From the NCBI GenBank assembly GCA_900768465.1, contig CAAGCY010000024.1, forward strand, positions 62,001 through 126,000: 64,000 bases of DNA, read 5' to 3'. The stretch comes from Alphaproteobacteria bacterium. GTDB lineage: Bacteria > Pseudomonadota > Alphaproteobacteria > CAAGCB01 > CAG-977. Numbering within the stretch: position 1 is the stretch's first letter; each line of letters begins with the position of its first letter. Shown piece by piece: positions 1-8,078 of this stretch. The notes beneath the pieces were generated by a model that was given only the letters and a program-made list of their open reading frames with translations, searched no databases and was not told the DNA's origin. The translations under genes were made by a program, and so were the position numbers.

Positions 1-957
1 CTGAGCAACGGCAAAATCGTTGAAATCAATACCGGCACATCGGGCGCCACTCTGACCGAACTGGTGTCTGCGGAAGGCGTTATGACTCTGTTCGCCGAAG
101 CCATCGGCAAAACCGAATATCAGCAGGGCGCGACTTTGACTTTGACCAAATACGGCACAGATCCGTTTGATGCCGCAACGGGCGCCGCCGCAATGGGCGG
201 TGTCACCACGGTTGCCGAAGACATGATTTCTTCAAAAAGCACGGACGGCATCGGCGCGGGATTGAGCGTTGTCGGCAAAAACAACGGCAAACAGGTCAAC
301 CAGCCCGAAAACACGGGACTGCTGGTGCTGACCAACACGTTTTCGTTCAACAACGTTGACGGCGCGCAAAACGGATCGAAAATCGCGGGCGTTCGCTTCA
401 ACGCCGACGGAACGCCCAAGGAAATCAACATGGGCAACGTCGCAATCGAATGGGCGAACGGAGCGAAAGACATGACGGGCAACTACTACGAAAGCTCGCA
501 AATCAACCTGTACATCGGCGATACGAACACGGCGAACGGGTTGACTCAGCTGGCGGGCAAGTACACGACGAACTACACGACGCAGGACGGCGCGAAGTAC
601 GGCAGCTACACGGGCGTTTCCGTATCCGAAAACGGCGTTGTCACCGCCATTTTCGACAACGGCGAAACCCGCGCGATTGCCCAAATCCCCATTGCGACGT
701 TCGTTGACGCCAATTCGCTGGAAGCCTTGACGGGCAACATCTGGATTGAAACGACAGCATCGGGCAACGCGACGCTGAGAACGGCGGGCGAAGGCGGCGC
801 GGGAAAAATCTCCGCCAGCTCTTTGGAAGATTCCACCGTCGACATCGCGTCGGAATTTACCGATATGATTACGACCCAGCGCGCTTATTCCGCGGCGTCG
901 AAAATCATCACCACGGCGGATTCCATGTTGGAAGAACTGTTGACCATTAAACGCTAA
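1..957 (+). CDS. flgE: Flagellar hook protein FlgE, C-terminal part (5' truncated by window)
   Basis: The reading frame is open from base 1 to TAA at 955-957, so the gene begins outside the window; 318 residues are visible. FlgE is the structural subunit of the flagellar hook, exported by the flagellar type III system and assembled outside the cell. The last 40 or so residues form the helix shared by hook and rod proteins: a SEFTDMITTQRAYSAASKII stretch, then TADSMLEELLTIKR. The middle part is rich in Gly, Asn and Thr, as in the variable outer domains of hook proteins. An internal GTG at 64 could be read as a start, but the frame continues upstream with hook-like sequence. A hairpin terminator follows at once. 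FlgF or FlgG share the C-terminal motif, but the long variable domain favours FlgE. Confidence 0.85.
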   Translation: MSNGKIVEINTGTSGATLTELVSAEGVMTLFAEAIGKTEYQQGATLTLTKYGTDPFDAATGAAAMGGVTTVAEDMISSKSTDGIGAGLSVVGKNNGKQVNQPENTGLLVLTNTFSFNNVDGAQNGSKIAGVRFNADGTPKEINMGNVAIEWANGAKDMTGNYYESSQINLYIGDTNTANGLTQLAGKYTTNYTTQDGAKYGSYTGVSVSENGVVTAIFDNGETRAIAQIPIATFVDANSLEALTGNIWIETTASGNATLRTAGEGGAGKISASSLEDSTVDIASEFTDMITTQRAYSAASKIITTADSMLEELLTIKR

Positions 958-972
958 GTTCTTAATTTTACT

Positions 973-1001
973 AAAAAAGCCCCGATTTTTCGGGGCTTTT
1001 T
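973..1001. terminator. Bidirectional rho-independent terminator between flgE and clpB
   Basis: AAAAAGCCCCGA and TCGGGGCTTTTT form a GC-rich stem with a short T loop, flanked by A and T runs, so it can end transcription from both sides. It lies between the convergent flgE and clpB stops. Confidence 0.9.
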
Positions 1002-1003
1002 CG

Positions 1004-3676
1004 TTATTTGCGATTATTGCCGATTTGCGGCGCGCCGCCCTGCGCTTTTATCGCGGGTCGGACTTCGGTGTATTCCGCCGTTTCTTCGCCCGTCGGAACA
1101 TCCTCGACAATTTCCAACTTGTCGTTGACGACACGGATTTTGACAATCGAGTTATCCCTGATTCTGCCCTCCAATATCGCCATGGCAAGCGGATTTTCCA
1201 GTTCGCGCTGAATCAGCCGCTTCAGCGGACGCGCGCCGTACATCGGTTCGTACCCCGCATCCGCCAGCCAATTCAAAGCCTGTTCGTCCAAATCCAAAAC
1301 AATGTGGCGTTCAGCCAAGCGGCTGCCCAGCCGTTTCAGCTGGATTTGAACAATGCCCGTCATATCGGCGCGGTTCAAACGGCGGAACAGCAGGATTTCA
1401 TCCAAACGGTTCAAAAATTCGGGTTTGAACGACGCGCGGACAATCTCCATCACTTCGGAACGCACCGCGTCGACGGGCTGTTCTTCGGGCTGGTTTGCCA
1501 GAATTTCCGCGCCCAAGTTCGACGTCAGGATGATAATCGTGTTTTTGAAATCAACCGTGTGTCCCTGCCCGTCCGTCAGTCGTCCGTCATCCAGCACTTG
1601 CAGCAGGATGTTGAACACGTCGGGGTGGGCTTTTTCCACTTCGTCGAACAAGATGACTTGATACGGACGACGGCGAACCGCTTCGGTCAAAACGCCGCCC
1701 TGATCATAGCCGACATAGCCCGGAGGCGCGCCGACCAGCCGCGAAACCGCGTGCTTTTCCATATATTCGGACATGTCGATACGCAACAAAGCCGTTTCGT
1801 CGTCAAACAAAAACGCCGCCAAAGACCGCGCCAGTTCCGTTTTCCCGACACCCGTCGGTCCCAGAAACAGAAACGATCCCATCGGACGGTTCGGATCTTG
1901 CAACCCCGACCGCGAACGGCGCACCGCGTCGCTGACGCTTTTGACGGCTTCCTCCTGCCCGATAAGGCGGGCTTGGATATGCTGTTCCATGTGCAACAGC
2001 TTTTCGCGTTCGCCCGTCAGCATTTTGTCCGTCGGAATTCCCGTCCAGCGCGACACGACCGCCGCAATCATTTCGGGCGTAACCGATTTGGTTGCGGAAA
2101 CCTGCGTTTCGTTTGCCTGCTGTTCGGCGATTTTCAGTTTGCTTTCCAAGTCGGGAATCAGCTTGTAGCGCAATTCGCCCGCATGTTCGTAGCGTCCTTC
2201 GCGCAACGCCTTGTCGACGTCGATTTTCGCGGCGTCCAGCTGTTCACGCAGTTTTGCGGCGTTCGCCATCGCGTTTTTGCCGGAAGCCCACTTGCCCGAC
2301 ATTTCGGACGATTGGTCTTCCAGTCCCTTGATTTCGCCCTCCAGCTTCAGCAAGCGTTCTTTCGACGCATCGTCGGTTTCCTTTTTCAAAGCTTCGCGTT
2401 CGATTTTCAGCATCACCAAACGGCGGTCGATTTCATCCAAAGCTTCGGGTTTGGAATCGATTTCCATCCGCAGACGCGACGCGGCTTCGTCCATCAAGTC
2501 AATGGCTTTGTCGGGCAGAAAGCGGTCGGCAATGTAGCGGTTCGACAAAGTCGCCGCCGCCACCAACGCGCTGTCGGAGATTTTGACCCCGTGATGGAGT
2601 TCGTATTTTTCCTTAATCCCGCGCAGAATGGAAACGGTTTCCTCGACCGTCGGTTCGTCGACAAAGACGGCTTGGAAACGACGCGCCAAAGCGGCGTCTT
2701 TTTCAACATACTTGCGGTATTCGTCCAGCGTCGTCGCGCCGACGCAGTGCAGTTCGCCGCGCGCCAAAGCAGGCTTCATCAGGTTGGAAGCGTCCATCGA
2801 CCCTTCGCTTGCCCCCGCGCCGACAATCGTGTGCATTTCGTCAATGAACAAAATCACGGCACCCTCGGCGGCGCTGATTTCTTCCAACACGGCTTTCAAG
2901 CGTTCCTCGAATTCGCCGCGGTACTTCGCGCCCGCAATCAGCGCGCCCATGTCCAAAGCCAGCAGTTTTTTATGGCGCAGGCTTTCGGGAACGTCGCCGT
3001 TCACGATACGCAAAGCCAACCCTTCGACAACCGCGGTCTTGCCGACCCCCGGTTCGCCGATAAGAACAGGGTTGTTTTTCGTACGCCGCGACAGCACTTG
3101 AATCGTGCGGCGGATTTCCTCATCACGTCCGATGACAGGGTCGATTTTACCCTCGGCGGCGCGCGCGGTGTAATCCAAAGTGTATTTTTTCAAAGCGTTG
3201 TATTTGTCTTCGGCATTGGCGGAATCGGCTTTGCGCCCTTGACGCAAAGCTTCAATCGCGGCGTTCAGGTTTTGCGCCGAAACGCCCGCGTCCGACAAAA
3301 TGCGATGCACGCCCGTGTTCGGCACAACCGCCATCGCCAACAGCATGCGTTCGACCGTTACGAACTCGTCGCCCGCTTTTTTGGCGATGTCTTCGGCTTG
3401 CTGCATAACTTTGCCGAATTCCTGATTTGGGTAGCTTTCGACCCCCTGCCCCGATACTTTGGGCAGTTTGTCAAGTGCTTCCTCAACCAGTTTCAGCGCC
3501 CGTTTCGGATCGCCGCCCGCGCGCGCAATCAATCCCGCGCACAAGCCTTCCTGATCGTCCAGCAAAACTTTCAACAAATGTTCGGGAGTCAAATATTGAT
3601 GGTCGCTGCTTTGCGCCAACCCGCCGGCGGATTGAATGAAGCCGCGGCACCTGTCTGTAAATTTTTCGATATTCAT
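1004..3676 (-). CDS. clpB: ATP-dependent chaperone ClpB (Hsp100 disaggregase)
   Basis: Cytosolic AAA+ hexamer that, with DnaK, pulls proteins out of aggregates after heat stress. With the ATG at 3676 it is 890 residues. The order is: Clp N domain (1-150), first AAA+ module with Walker A GEPGVGKTA at 207-215 and Walker B LFIDE near 276-280, a coiled-coil middle domain (about 400-520), and the second AAA+ module with GPTGVGKTE at 606-614. The frame is open 26 codons further upstream, but 3676 has a good site (GAAAGGGG, about 10 bases before) and starts MNIEKFTDRC, typical of the family. An RpoH-type promoter lies just upstream. Clustering with DUF4167 and prmC is common in alphaproteobacteria. 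Confidence 0.96.
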   Translation of the reverse strand: MNIEKFTDRCRGFIQSAGGLAQSSDHQYLTPEHLLKVLLDDQEGLCAGLIARAGGDPKRALKLVEEALDKLPKVSGQGVESYPNQEFGKVMQQAEDIAKKAGDEFVTVERMLLAMAVVPNTGVHRILSDAGVSAQNLNAAIEALRQGRKADSANAEDKYNALKKYTLDYTARAAEGKIDPVIGRDEEIRRTIQVLSRRTKNNPVLIGEPGVGKTAVVEGLALRIVNGDVPESLRHKKLLALDMGALIAGAKYRGEFEERLKAVLEEISAAEGAVILFIDEMHTIVGAGASEGSMDASNLMKPALARGELHCVGATTLDEYRKYVEKDAALARRFQAVFVDEPTVEETVSILRGIKEKYELHHGVKISDSALVAAATLSNRYIADRFLPDKAIDLMDEAASRLRMEIDSKPEALDEIDRRLVMLKIEREALKKETDDASKERLLKLEGEIKGLEDQSSEMSGKWASGKNAMANAAKLREQLDAAKIDVDKALREGRYEHAGELRYKLIPDLESKLKIAEQQANETQVSATKSVTPEMIAAVVSRWTGIPTDKMLTGEREKLLHMEQHIQARLIGQEEAVKSVSDAVRRSRSGLQDPNRPMGSFLFLGPTGVGKTELARSLAAFLFDDETALLRIDMSEYMEKHAVSRLVGAPPGYVGYDQGGVLTEAVRRRPYQVILFDEVEKAHPDVFNILLQVLDDGRLTDGQGHTVDFKNTIIILTSNLGAEILANQPEEQPVDAVRSEVMEIVRASFKPEFLNRLDEILLFRRLNRADMTGIVQIQLKRLGSRLAERHIVLDLDEQALNWLADAGYEPMYGARPLKRLIQRELENPLAMAILEGRIRDNSIVKIRVVNDKLEIVEDVPTGEETAEYTEVRPAIKAQGGAPQIGNNRK

Positions 3677-3705
3677 TGAAGCATATCCCCTTTCGTTTGA
3701 AGATG

Positions 3706-3733
3706 ATATAGGACGTTTTTCCCTGCGCGCAAG
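3706..3733 (-). promoter_or_regulatory. Heat-shock (RpoH-type) promoter of clpB
   Basis: On the minus strand CTTG (3730-3733) is followed after 18 bases by CTATAT (3706-3711). This fits the alphaproteobacterial sigma-32 pattern CTTG-N17/18-CYTATNT and lies about 30 bases before the clpB start. A sigma-70 reading (TTGCGC-N16-TATATC) overlaps it. Confidence 0.65.
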
Positions 3734-3763
3734 GGTATTTAAAGGGGACTTCAATAAAAAATT

Positions 3764-4051
3764 TTATTCGGCTTCCGCGTCTTTTTGCAGGAATTTGACC
3801 GCTTTTTTAAAGGTTTTGTCCTTGGCTTTATAGATGATTTGCCGACCCGCGCGTTCCGAAACGCACAATTCCGCCTGTGCCAAAGCGTTCAAGTGAAACG
3901 ACAGCGTGTTGCGCGGCATTTCGCCCAAGCTTTCGATAATCTGCGTCGGGGTCAAGCCCTGTTCGCCCGCTTTCGTCATCAGCTTAAAGATTTTCAAGCG
4001 GCTTTTCTGCCCCAAGGCATTGAAAACGGCGGCGGCTTCTTCGGCTTTCAT
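3764..4051 (-). CDS. ArsR-family winged-helix transcriptional regulator
   Basis: A 95-residue protein made almost wholly of an ArsR-type winged helix. An N-terminal helix reads MKAEEAAAVFNALGQKSRLK, the recognition region carries LGEMPRNTLSFHLNALAQAE, and the wing ends GRQIIYKAK. It probably acts as a dimeric DNA-binding repressor. The canonical metal-binding Cys pair in the recognition helix (CVC) is absent; one Cys (AELCVSE) follows the helix, so metal sensing is not supported. The gene follows the DUF4167 gene after 6 bases, same strand, and precedes the clpB promoter. Its target is not evident. Confidence 0.85.
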   Translation of the reverse strand: MKAEEAAAVFNALGQKSRLKIFKLMTKAGEQGLTPTQIIESLGEMPRNTLSFHLNALAQAELCVSERAGRQIIYKAKDKTFKKAVKFLQKDAEAE

Positions 4052-4057
4052 CAGCGT

Positions 4058-4651
4058 TTACGCGTTCGGCTGAGCGGCGGCTGTTTTCGCCGAACGGGGC
4101 GGACGGCCGCGGCGGCGCACAACGACGGGAGCGGATTCTTCCTGCGCTTTTTCTGTTTTTTCCGCTTTTTCACGGCGTTTCATTTCGTTCGCCGCCATGA
4201 CGGACACGGGAACGGACAAATCGGTTTCCGAAACGGGCGTTTCCGTAGGCTGTTCGGCGGGCGCATCCTCAACGGCGTCCTCGACGGCGGCATCGGCGGA
4301 AACAACGTCGGTTTCCGATGCTTCATCGGTTTGTTCGGGCTGTTCAAGCTGTTGCTGATACTGCTGATTGCGCTGCTGTTCGGCGGCAATCGCCATCAGG
4401 TTCAAACGGTTGTAGTGATCGGCGTGCTGCAGGCAGTTTTCCGCCAAAACGCGGTCGGAGGACATCGCGTCCTTTGCCGCCGCCAAGTATTTTTCCATCA
4501 GCTGGAACGCCGTTCCGCGCAAACGCCCGACGGGACCCAAGCTGTCGTAAACCGTGTTGCGGTTGGGCGCGTTGTTAAAACGGCGGTTGTTGTTATTGTT
4601 GTTAAAATTATGGTTGCGTCCGCGTGAACGCCCTCTTGGATTCATACCCAT
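4058..4651 (-). CDS. DUF4167 domain-containing protein
   Basis: A 197-residue protein with the DUF4167 pattern at its N terminus: a basic, Asn-rich head (GRSRGRNHNFNNNNNN), then NTVYDSLGPVGRLRGTAFQL and an AENCLQHADHYNRLN helix. The rest is acidic and low in complexity, ending in a basic RRRGRPPRSAK AT-hook-like tail. Arg/Asn-rich head and basic tail suggest RNA or DNA binding, which is inference; no function is established for the family to my knowledge. The ATG at 4651 is preferred over the GTG at 4660 because AAAGAG lies 8 bases before it. Location between prmC and clpB is conserved in alphaproteobacteria. Confidence 0.85.
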   Translation of the reverse strand: MGMNPRGRSRGRNHNFNNNNNNRRFNNAPNRNTVYDSLGPVGRLRGTAFQLMEKYLAAAKDAMSSDRVLAENCLQHADHYNRLNLMAIAAEQQRNQQYQQQLEQPEQTDEASETDVVSADAAVEDAVEDAPAEQPTETPVSETDLSVPVSVMAANEMKRREKAEKTEKAQEESAPVVVRRRGRPPRSAKTAAAQPNA

Positions 4652-4682
4652 TGACAACACTCTTTATCCGATGAAAGAAAAT

Positions 4683-4712
4683 CAAAAGCGGCAAACCTGC
4701 CCGCTGTTTTGC
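4683..4712 (-). terminator. Possible terminator after prmC
   Basis: On the minus strand AGCGGGCA and TTGCCGCT can pair around a short loop, followed by TTTTTGATTTTC. The stem is imperfect and the U tract interrupted, so it may only attenuate readthrough into the DUF4167 gene. Confidence 0.4.
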
Positions 4713-4730
4713 GTTAATTTAACGGGTTGT

Positions 4731-5606
4731 TTATCCGTTTTCAAGCGGTTTTTGCTTTTTTAAAGCGATACAGCGCACAATTCCGCCCAAATCCGTGCCG
4801 AATCCGTCAAAGGCCAATCCGTTTTGTTCCGCCAAAGCTTTGACCGCGTGATGCTGTCCTTTGCCGAATTCAAACACGGCAAGCCCGTTTTCCGCCAATA
4901 ATCCGCCCAAAACGGGGAACAAAGCGCGGTAAGCGTCCAACCCGTCGGCGCCCGCGAACAGGGCTTGTTTCGGATCGAAAAGCGCGACTTCGGGGTCAAG
5001 CGGTTCGTCGTCGCCGATATAGGGCGGGTTGGAAATCACAATGTCGAATGTTCCGAACGTATCGCTCCATCCGCTTTTGTTCCAATCGGCTTGAACGGTT
5101 TTGAACCGCGCGGAAAGCCCGTTCGATTCCGCGTTTTCCCGCGCGATTTGCAACGCTTTTTCGCTTGAATCCGCCCCTATTGCCGACGCGTTCAAATACT
5201 CGGACAGCAAAGACAGCGCCAAACACCCCGACCCCGTCCCCAAATCAAGAATTTTCAACGCGGCGGTTTTATCCGTTTTGCGCTTTAAAATTTCCTCTAT
5301 CAGCGTTTCGGAATCGGGGCGGGGATCAAGCACGTCTTGCGTTACTTTGAAATCCAGCCGCCAAAACCCGCGCGTCCCGATGATTTTCGACACGGGTTCG
5401 CGGTTCAGCCGCCGCCGTTTGAACGCTTCGATTTTTTCCGCCGCGTCGTCTTCGATTTCGCTGTCGGAGTGCATTCGCACAAAAACGGGCTGTTTGTTCA
5501 GCGCAAAAGCAACCAGCAGGCGGGCGTCCGCGCGGGCGTCGTCAATCCCCGCCCGTTCAAAGGCGGCGGTTAAATCGTCAAGAGCGTTTTTTAATACCGT
5601 ACTCAT
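4731..5606 (-). CDS. prmC: Peptide chain release factor N5-glutamine methyltransferase PrmC
   Basis: Methylates the Gln of the GGQ motif of release factors RF1 and RF2, using S-adenosylmethionine in the cytosol. The 291-residue product has the helical N-terminal domain, then the Rossmann methyltransferase core with the AdoMet loop LDLGTGSGCLALSL and the catalytic NPPY motif in VISNPPYIGDDE. The ATG at 5606 has GGGG 7 bases upstream. The frame stays open for 34 further codons, but those lie inside the 121-bp inverted-repeat element and have no family similarity, so I exclude them. Its partner prfA is immediately upstream, separated only by that element. Confidence 0.93.
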   Translation of the reverse strand: MSTVLKNALDDLTAAFERAGIDDARADARLLVAFALNKQPVFVRMHSDSEIEDDAAEKIEAFKRRRLNREPVSKIIGTRGFWRLDFKVTQDVLDPRPDSETLIEEILKRKTDKTAALKILDLGTGSGCLALSLLSEYLNASAIGADSSEKALQIARENAESNGLSARFKTVQADWNKSGWSDTFGTFDIVISNPPYIGDDEPLDPEVALFDPKQALFAGADGLDAYRALFPVLGGLLAENGLAVFEFGKGQHHAVKALAEQNGLAFDGFGTDLGGIVRCIALKKQKPLENG

Positions 5607-5625
5607 AAATACACCCCGTATTCTC

Positions 5626-5746
5626 GGATTGATTTTAGGGGGCAAATGAAGGAAGACCCGACGCGCAGAAGCGCAAGCGTACATTACGGTACGTGCGCAT
5701 TCGAGCATCGGAAGCGACCGTACAGTTGCCGCATAAAATCAATCCC
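5626..5746. repeat. 121-bp MITE-like element with 12-bp inverted ends between prfA and prmC
   Basis: GGATTGATTTTA at 5626-5637 is matched by the exact inverse TAAAATCAATCC at 5735-5746. The interior is GC-rich, with further small palindromes around GTACGTGC and CGCAAGCGTAC. No gene is convincing inside. The element starts 2 bases past the prfA stop and supplies an artificial N-terminal extension to the prmC frame. It could be a small mobile or palindromic repeat; no second copy exists in this window. Confidence 0.6.
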
Positions 5747-5748
5747 CG

Positions 5749-6819
5749 TTATTCCAATTCCGACAACCTCGACAACTGGTCTTCCGTTAAAAGGGCGTCG
5801 ATGATTTCGCCCAAAGCCGTCCCGTCCATCACTTCGTCAATCTTGTACAAAGTCAGATTGATGCGGTGGTCGGTAACGCGCCCTTGCGGAAAGTTGTAAG
5901 TGCGGATGCGTTCGGAACGGTCGCCCGACCCGACTTGATTTTTACGGTCGACGGAACGTTCCTTGTCCAACGCTTCACGCTGCATGTCGTACAGGCGGGA
6001 ACGCAAAATTCTCATCGCGCGGTCTTTGTTTTTGAACTGCGACCGCTCGTCTTGGCACGCAACGACAAAGCCCGTCGGAAGGTGCGTGATACGCACGGCG
6101 GATTCCGTTTTGTTGACGTGCTGACCGCCCGCACCCGACGCGCGGTAAACGTCGATTTTCAAATCTTTTTCATCGATTTTCAGGTCGACTTCCTCGGCTT
6201 CGGGCAGAACGGCGACCGTCGCGGCGGACGTGTGGACGCGCCCCGCAGATTCCGTTTCGGGAACGCGCTGAACACGGTGCACACCCGATTCAAATTTCAG
6301 CTTTTCAAACACGGATTTGCCCGTAACGGCGGCGGACGCTTCTTTGTAGCCGCCCAGCCCCGTATCGTTGACGGCAAGAGTTTCAAATTTCCACCCCTGT
6401 TCGGCGGCATAGTGTTCGTACATGCGGAACAGTTCGGCGGCAAACAAAGCGGCTTCTTCGCCGCCCGTCCCCGCGCGGACTTCCAAAATCGCGTTTTTTT
6501 CGTCAACGGCGTTTTTGGGCAGCAGCAGGATTTTCAGCTGTTTTTCCAGTTCGGGCAAACGGTCTTTGGCGGCTTGAAGCTCCTCGTGCGCCAGCGCGCG
6601 CATTTCCGCATCAAGGTCGGGATCGTCCAGCAAAGCTTGCGTGTCCGCAACGTCTTGAAACGCTTTCTTATACGCCTTAATCGCCTCGACAACGTCTTTC
6701 AAGCCCGCCAATTCCTTGGACAGCTTGACGAACGTTTCTCCGTCGGGATTCGCGCCCAGCAAAGCCTCCAATTCATCGTTTCGCGCCAGAACGACGTTCA
6801 GTTTTTCCTCAAAGCTCAT
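5749..6819 (-). CDS. prfA: Peptide chain release factor 1 (RF1)
   Basis: Terminates translation at UAA and UAG by recognising the stop codon in the ribosomal A site and triggering peptidyl-tRNA hydrolysis. The 356-residue product has the usual length. GGQ lies at 231-233 within GAGGQHVNKTES, and the codon-recognition tripeptide PxT is PET at 187-189 in VQRVPETESAGRVHTSAA; E. coli has PAT here. Its Gln is the substrate of PrmC, encoded just downstream. The start overlaps the hisS stop by 4 bases (ATGA), so the two are translationally coupled. Presence of a normal RF1 argues that UAG is a stop in this genome. Confidence 0.96.
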   Translation of the reverse strand: MSFEEKLNVVLARNDELEALLGANPDGETFVKLSKELAGLKDVVEAIKAYKKAFQDVADTQALLDDPDLDAEMRALAHEELQAAKDRLPELEKQLKILLLPKNAVDEKNAILEVRAGTGGEEAALFAAELFRMYEHYAAEQGWKFETLAVNDTGLGGYKEASAAVTGKSVFEKLKFESGVHRVQRVPETESAGRVHTSAATVAVLPEAEEVDLKIDEKDLKIDVYRASGAGGQHVNKTESAVRITHLPTGFVVACQDERSQFKNKDRAMRILRSRLYDMQREALDKERSVDRKNQVGSGDRSERIRTYNFPQGRVTDHRINLTLYKIDEVMDGTALGEIIDALLTEDQLSRLSELE

Positions 6820-8078
6820 CCCTGCACCGTTTTATAGCGTTCCAAAGCGGTCGAAAGGTCGGTCAGCAAAACCTCGGTTTGGTCGCCCGTATCCAAATCG
6901 CGCACGGTGGCGACACCTTTCGCCAATTCGTCGGAACCCAAAATCACAGCGGCGCAAGCGTTGATTTTGTTCGCTTTTTTCATCCGCTTGCCCATATTGC
7001 CCGAATACGCCATATCGACAACATAGCCCGATTGACGCAAATCGTGGGCGACTTTCATAATCGGCAGCAGCGTGTCTTCGCCGACGGGAACGACTGCAAT
7101 CGGACGGGGCTGAGGACTGACCAAGCCCGCTTCGGCAACCAGCAAAGCCAAACGGTCAATGCCTGCGCCGAACCCGATGCCCGCCGTTTGCGAACCGCCC
7201 AGCTGTTGGACAAGCCCGTCATAGCGACCGCCCGCCAAAACCGTGCCTTGCGCGCCCAAAGAATCGGTCACGAACTCGAAAACCGTGTGGCGGTAGTAGT
7301 CCAGCCCGCGCACCAGCCGCGGATTGACGACAAACGGAATGCCCAAAGCGTTCAGTCCGTCCTGTACGGCGTCAAAGAATTTTTTGGATTCTTCGTTTAA
7401 AAAGTCCGTCATTTTCGGCGCGTTTTCGACGATTTTTTTATCGCCCTCGTCCTTGGAATCCAAAATGCGCAGAGGATTTTTTTCCAACCGGACGCGGCTG
7501 TCTTCGCTCAATTTGTCCTTGAAGTCCGAAAAATAGGCGACCAAAGCGTTGCGATACGCCGTGCGGCTTTCCACGTCGCCCAGCGTGTTCAGCTCCAAGC
7601 GGATGTATTTTTGCAAACCCAGCGCGCTTACAAAGTCCCACGCCAAGCACAGCACTTCGACATCGGTTTGGGGCGTCGCCGCGCCCAAGATTTCAACGCC
7701 GACCTGATGCAGCTGACGATAGCGTCCCTTTTGCGGACGTTCGTAGCGGAACATCGGACCCGCGTACATCAGCTTGACGGGCTGGTTTTGCTCCATGCCT
7801 TCGGAAATGAAAGCGCGCACGACACCCGCCGTTCCTTCGGGACGCAACGTAAAGCTTTCCCCGCCCCTGTCCGTGAACGTGTACATTTCCTTGGACACGA
7901 TATCGGACGTTTCGCCGACGCCGCGGCAAAAGACTTCGGTCGATTCGAAAATCGGGGTTTGGATTTCGCCGAATCCGTAGCGTTTGGCAAATTCGCGCGC
8001 CGTGTTTTCGACCTGTTTGAACGCCGCCAAATCCGCGCCGTAAATATCGCGTGTTCCGCGTGCGGGTTGAATCGTCAT
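6816..8078 (-). CDS. hisS: Histidyl-tRNA synthetase
   Basis: Class II aminoacyl-tRNA synthetase that charges tRNA-His. The 420 residues show the expected markers: the N-terminal PARGTRDIYG, motif 2 around FRYERPQKGRYRQLHQ, the histidine-binding loop GLDYYRHTVFEF, GGRYDGLVQQLGG (motif 3 region), and a C-terminal anticodon-binding domain. It overlaps ispG upstream and prfA downstream by 4 bases each, so ispG-hisS-prfA should be one transcript. Confidence 0.96.
   Translation of the reverse strand: MTIQPARGTRDIYGADLAAFKQVENTAREFAKRYGFGEIQTPIFESTEVFCRGVGETSDIVSKEMYTFTDRGGESFTLRPEGTAGVVRAFISEGMEQNQPVKLMYAGPMFRYERPQKGRYRQLHQVGVEILGAATPQTDVEVLCLAWDFVSALGLQKYIRLELNTLGDVESRTAYRNALVAYFSDFKDKLSEDSRVRLEKNPLRILDSKDEGDKKIVENAPKMTDFLNEESKKFFDAVQDGLNALGIPFVVNPRLVRGLDYYRHTVFEFVTDSLGAQGTVLAGGRYDGLVQQLGGSQTAGIGFGAGIDRLALLVAEAGLVSPQPRPIAVVPVGEDTLLPIMKVAHDLRQSGYVVDMAYSGNMGKRMKKANKINACAAVILGSDELAKGVATVRDLDTGDQTEVLLTDLSTALERYKTVQG

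Noticed and set aside
1025..3679. 884-codon open frame antisense to clpB
   Set aside because: Shadow of clpB codon bias: low complexity, rich in Arg, Gln, Phe and His, no RBS, no family likeness. Similar long antisense frames lie over ppiD, tolB, lysC and glmM.
5607..5708. 34-residue N-terminal extension of PrmC
   Set aside because: It is encoded by the inverted-repeat element and lacks an RBS; the ATG at 5606 has one and fits the family start.
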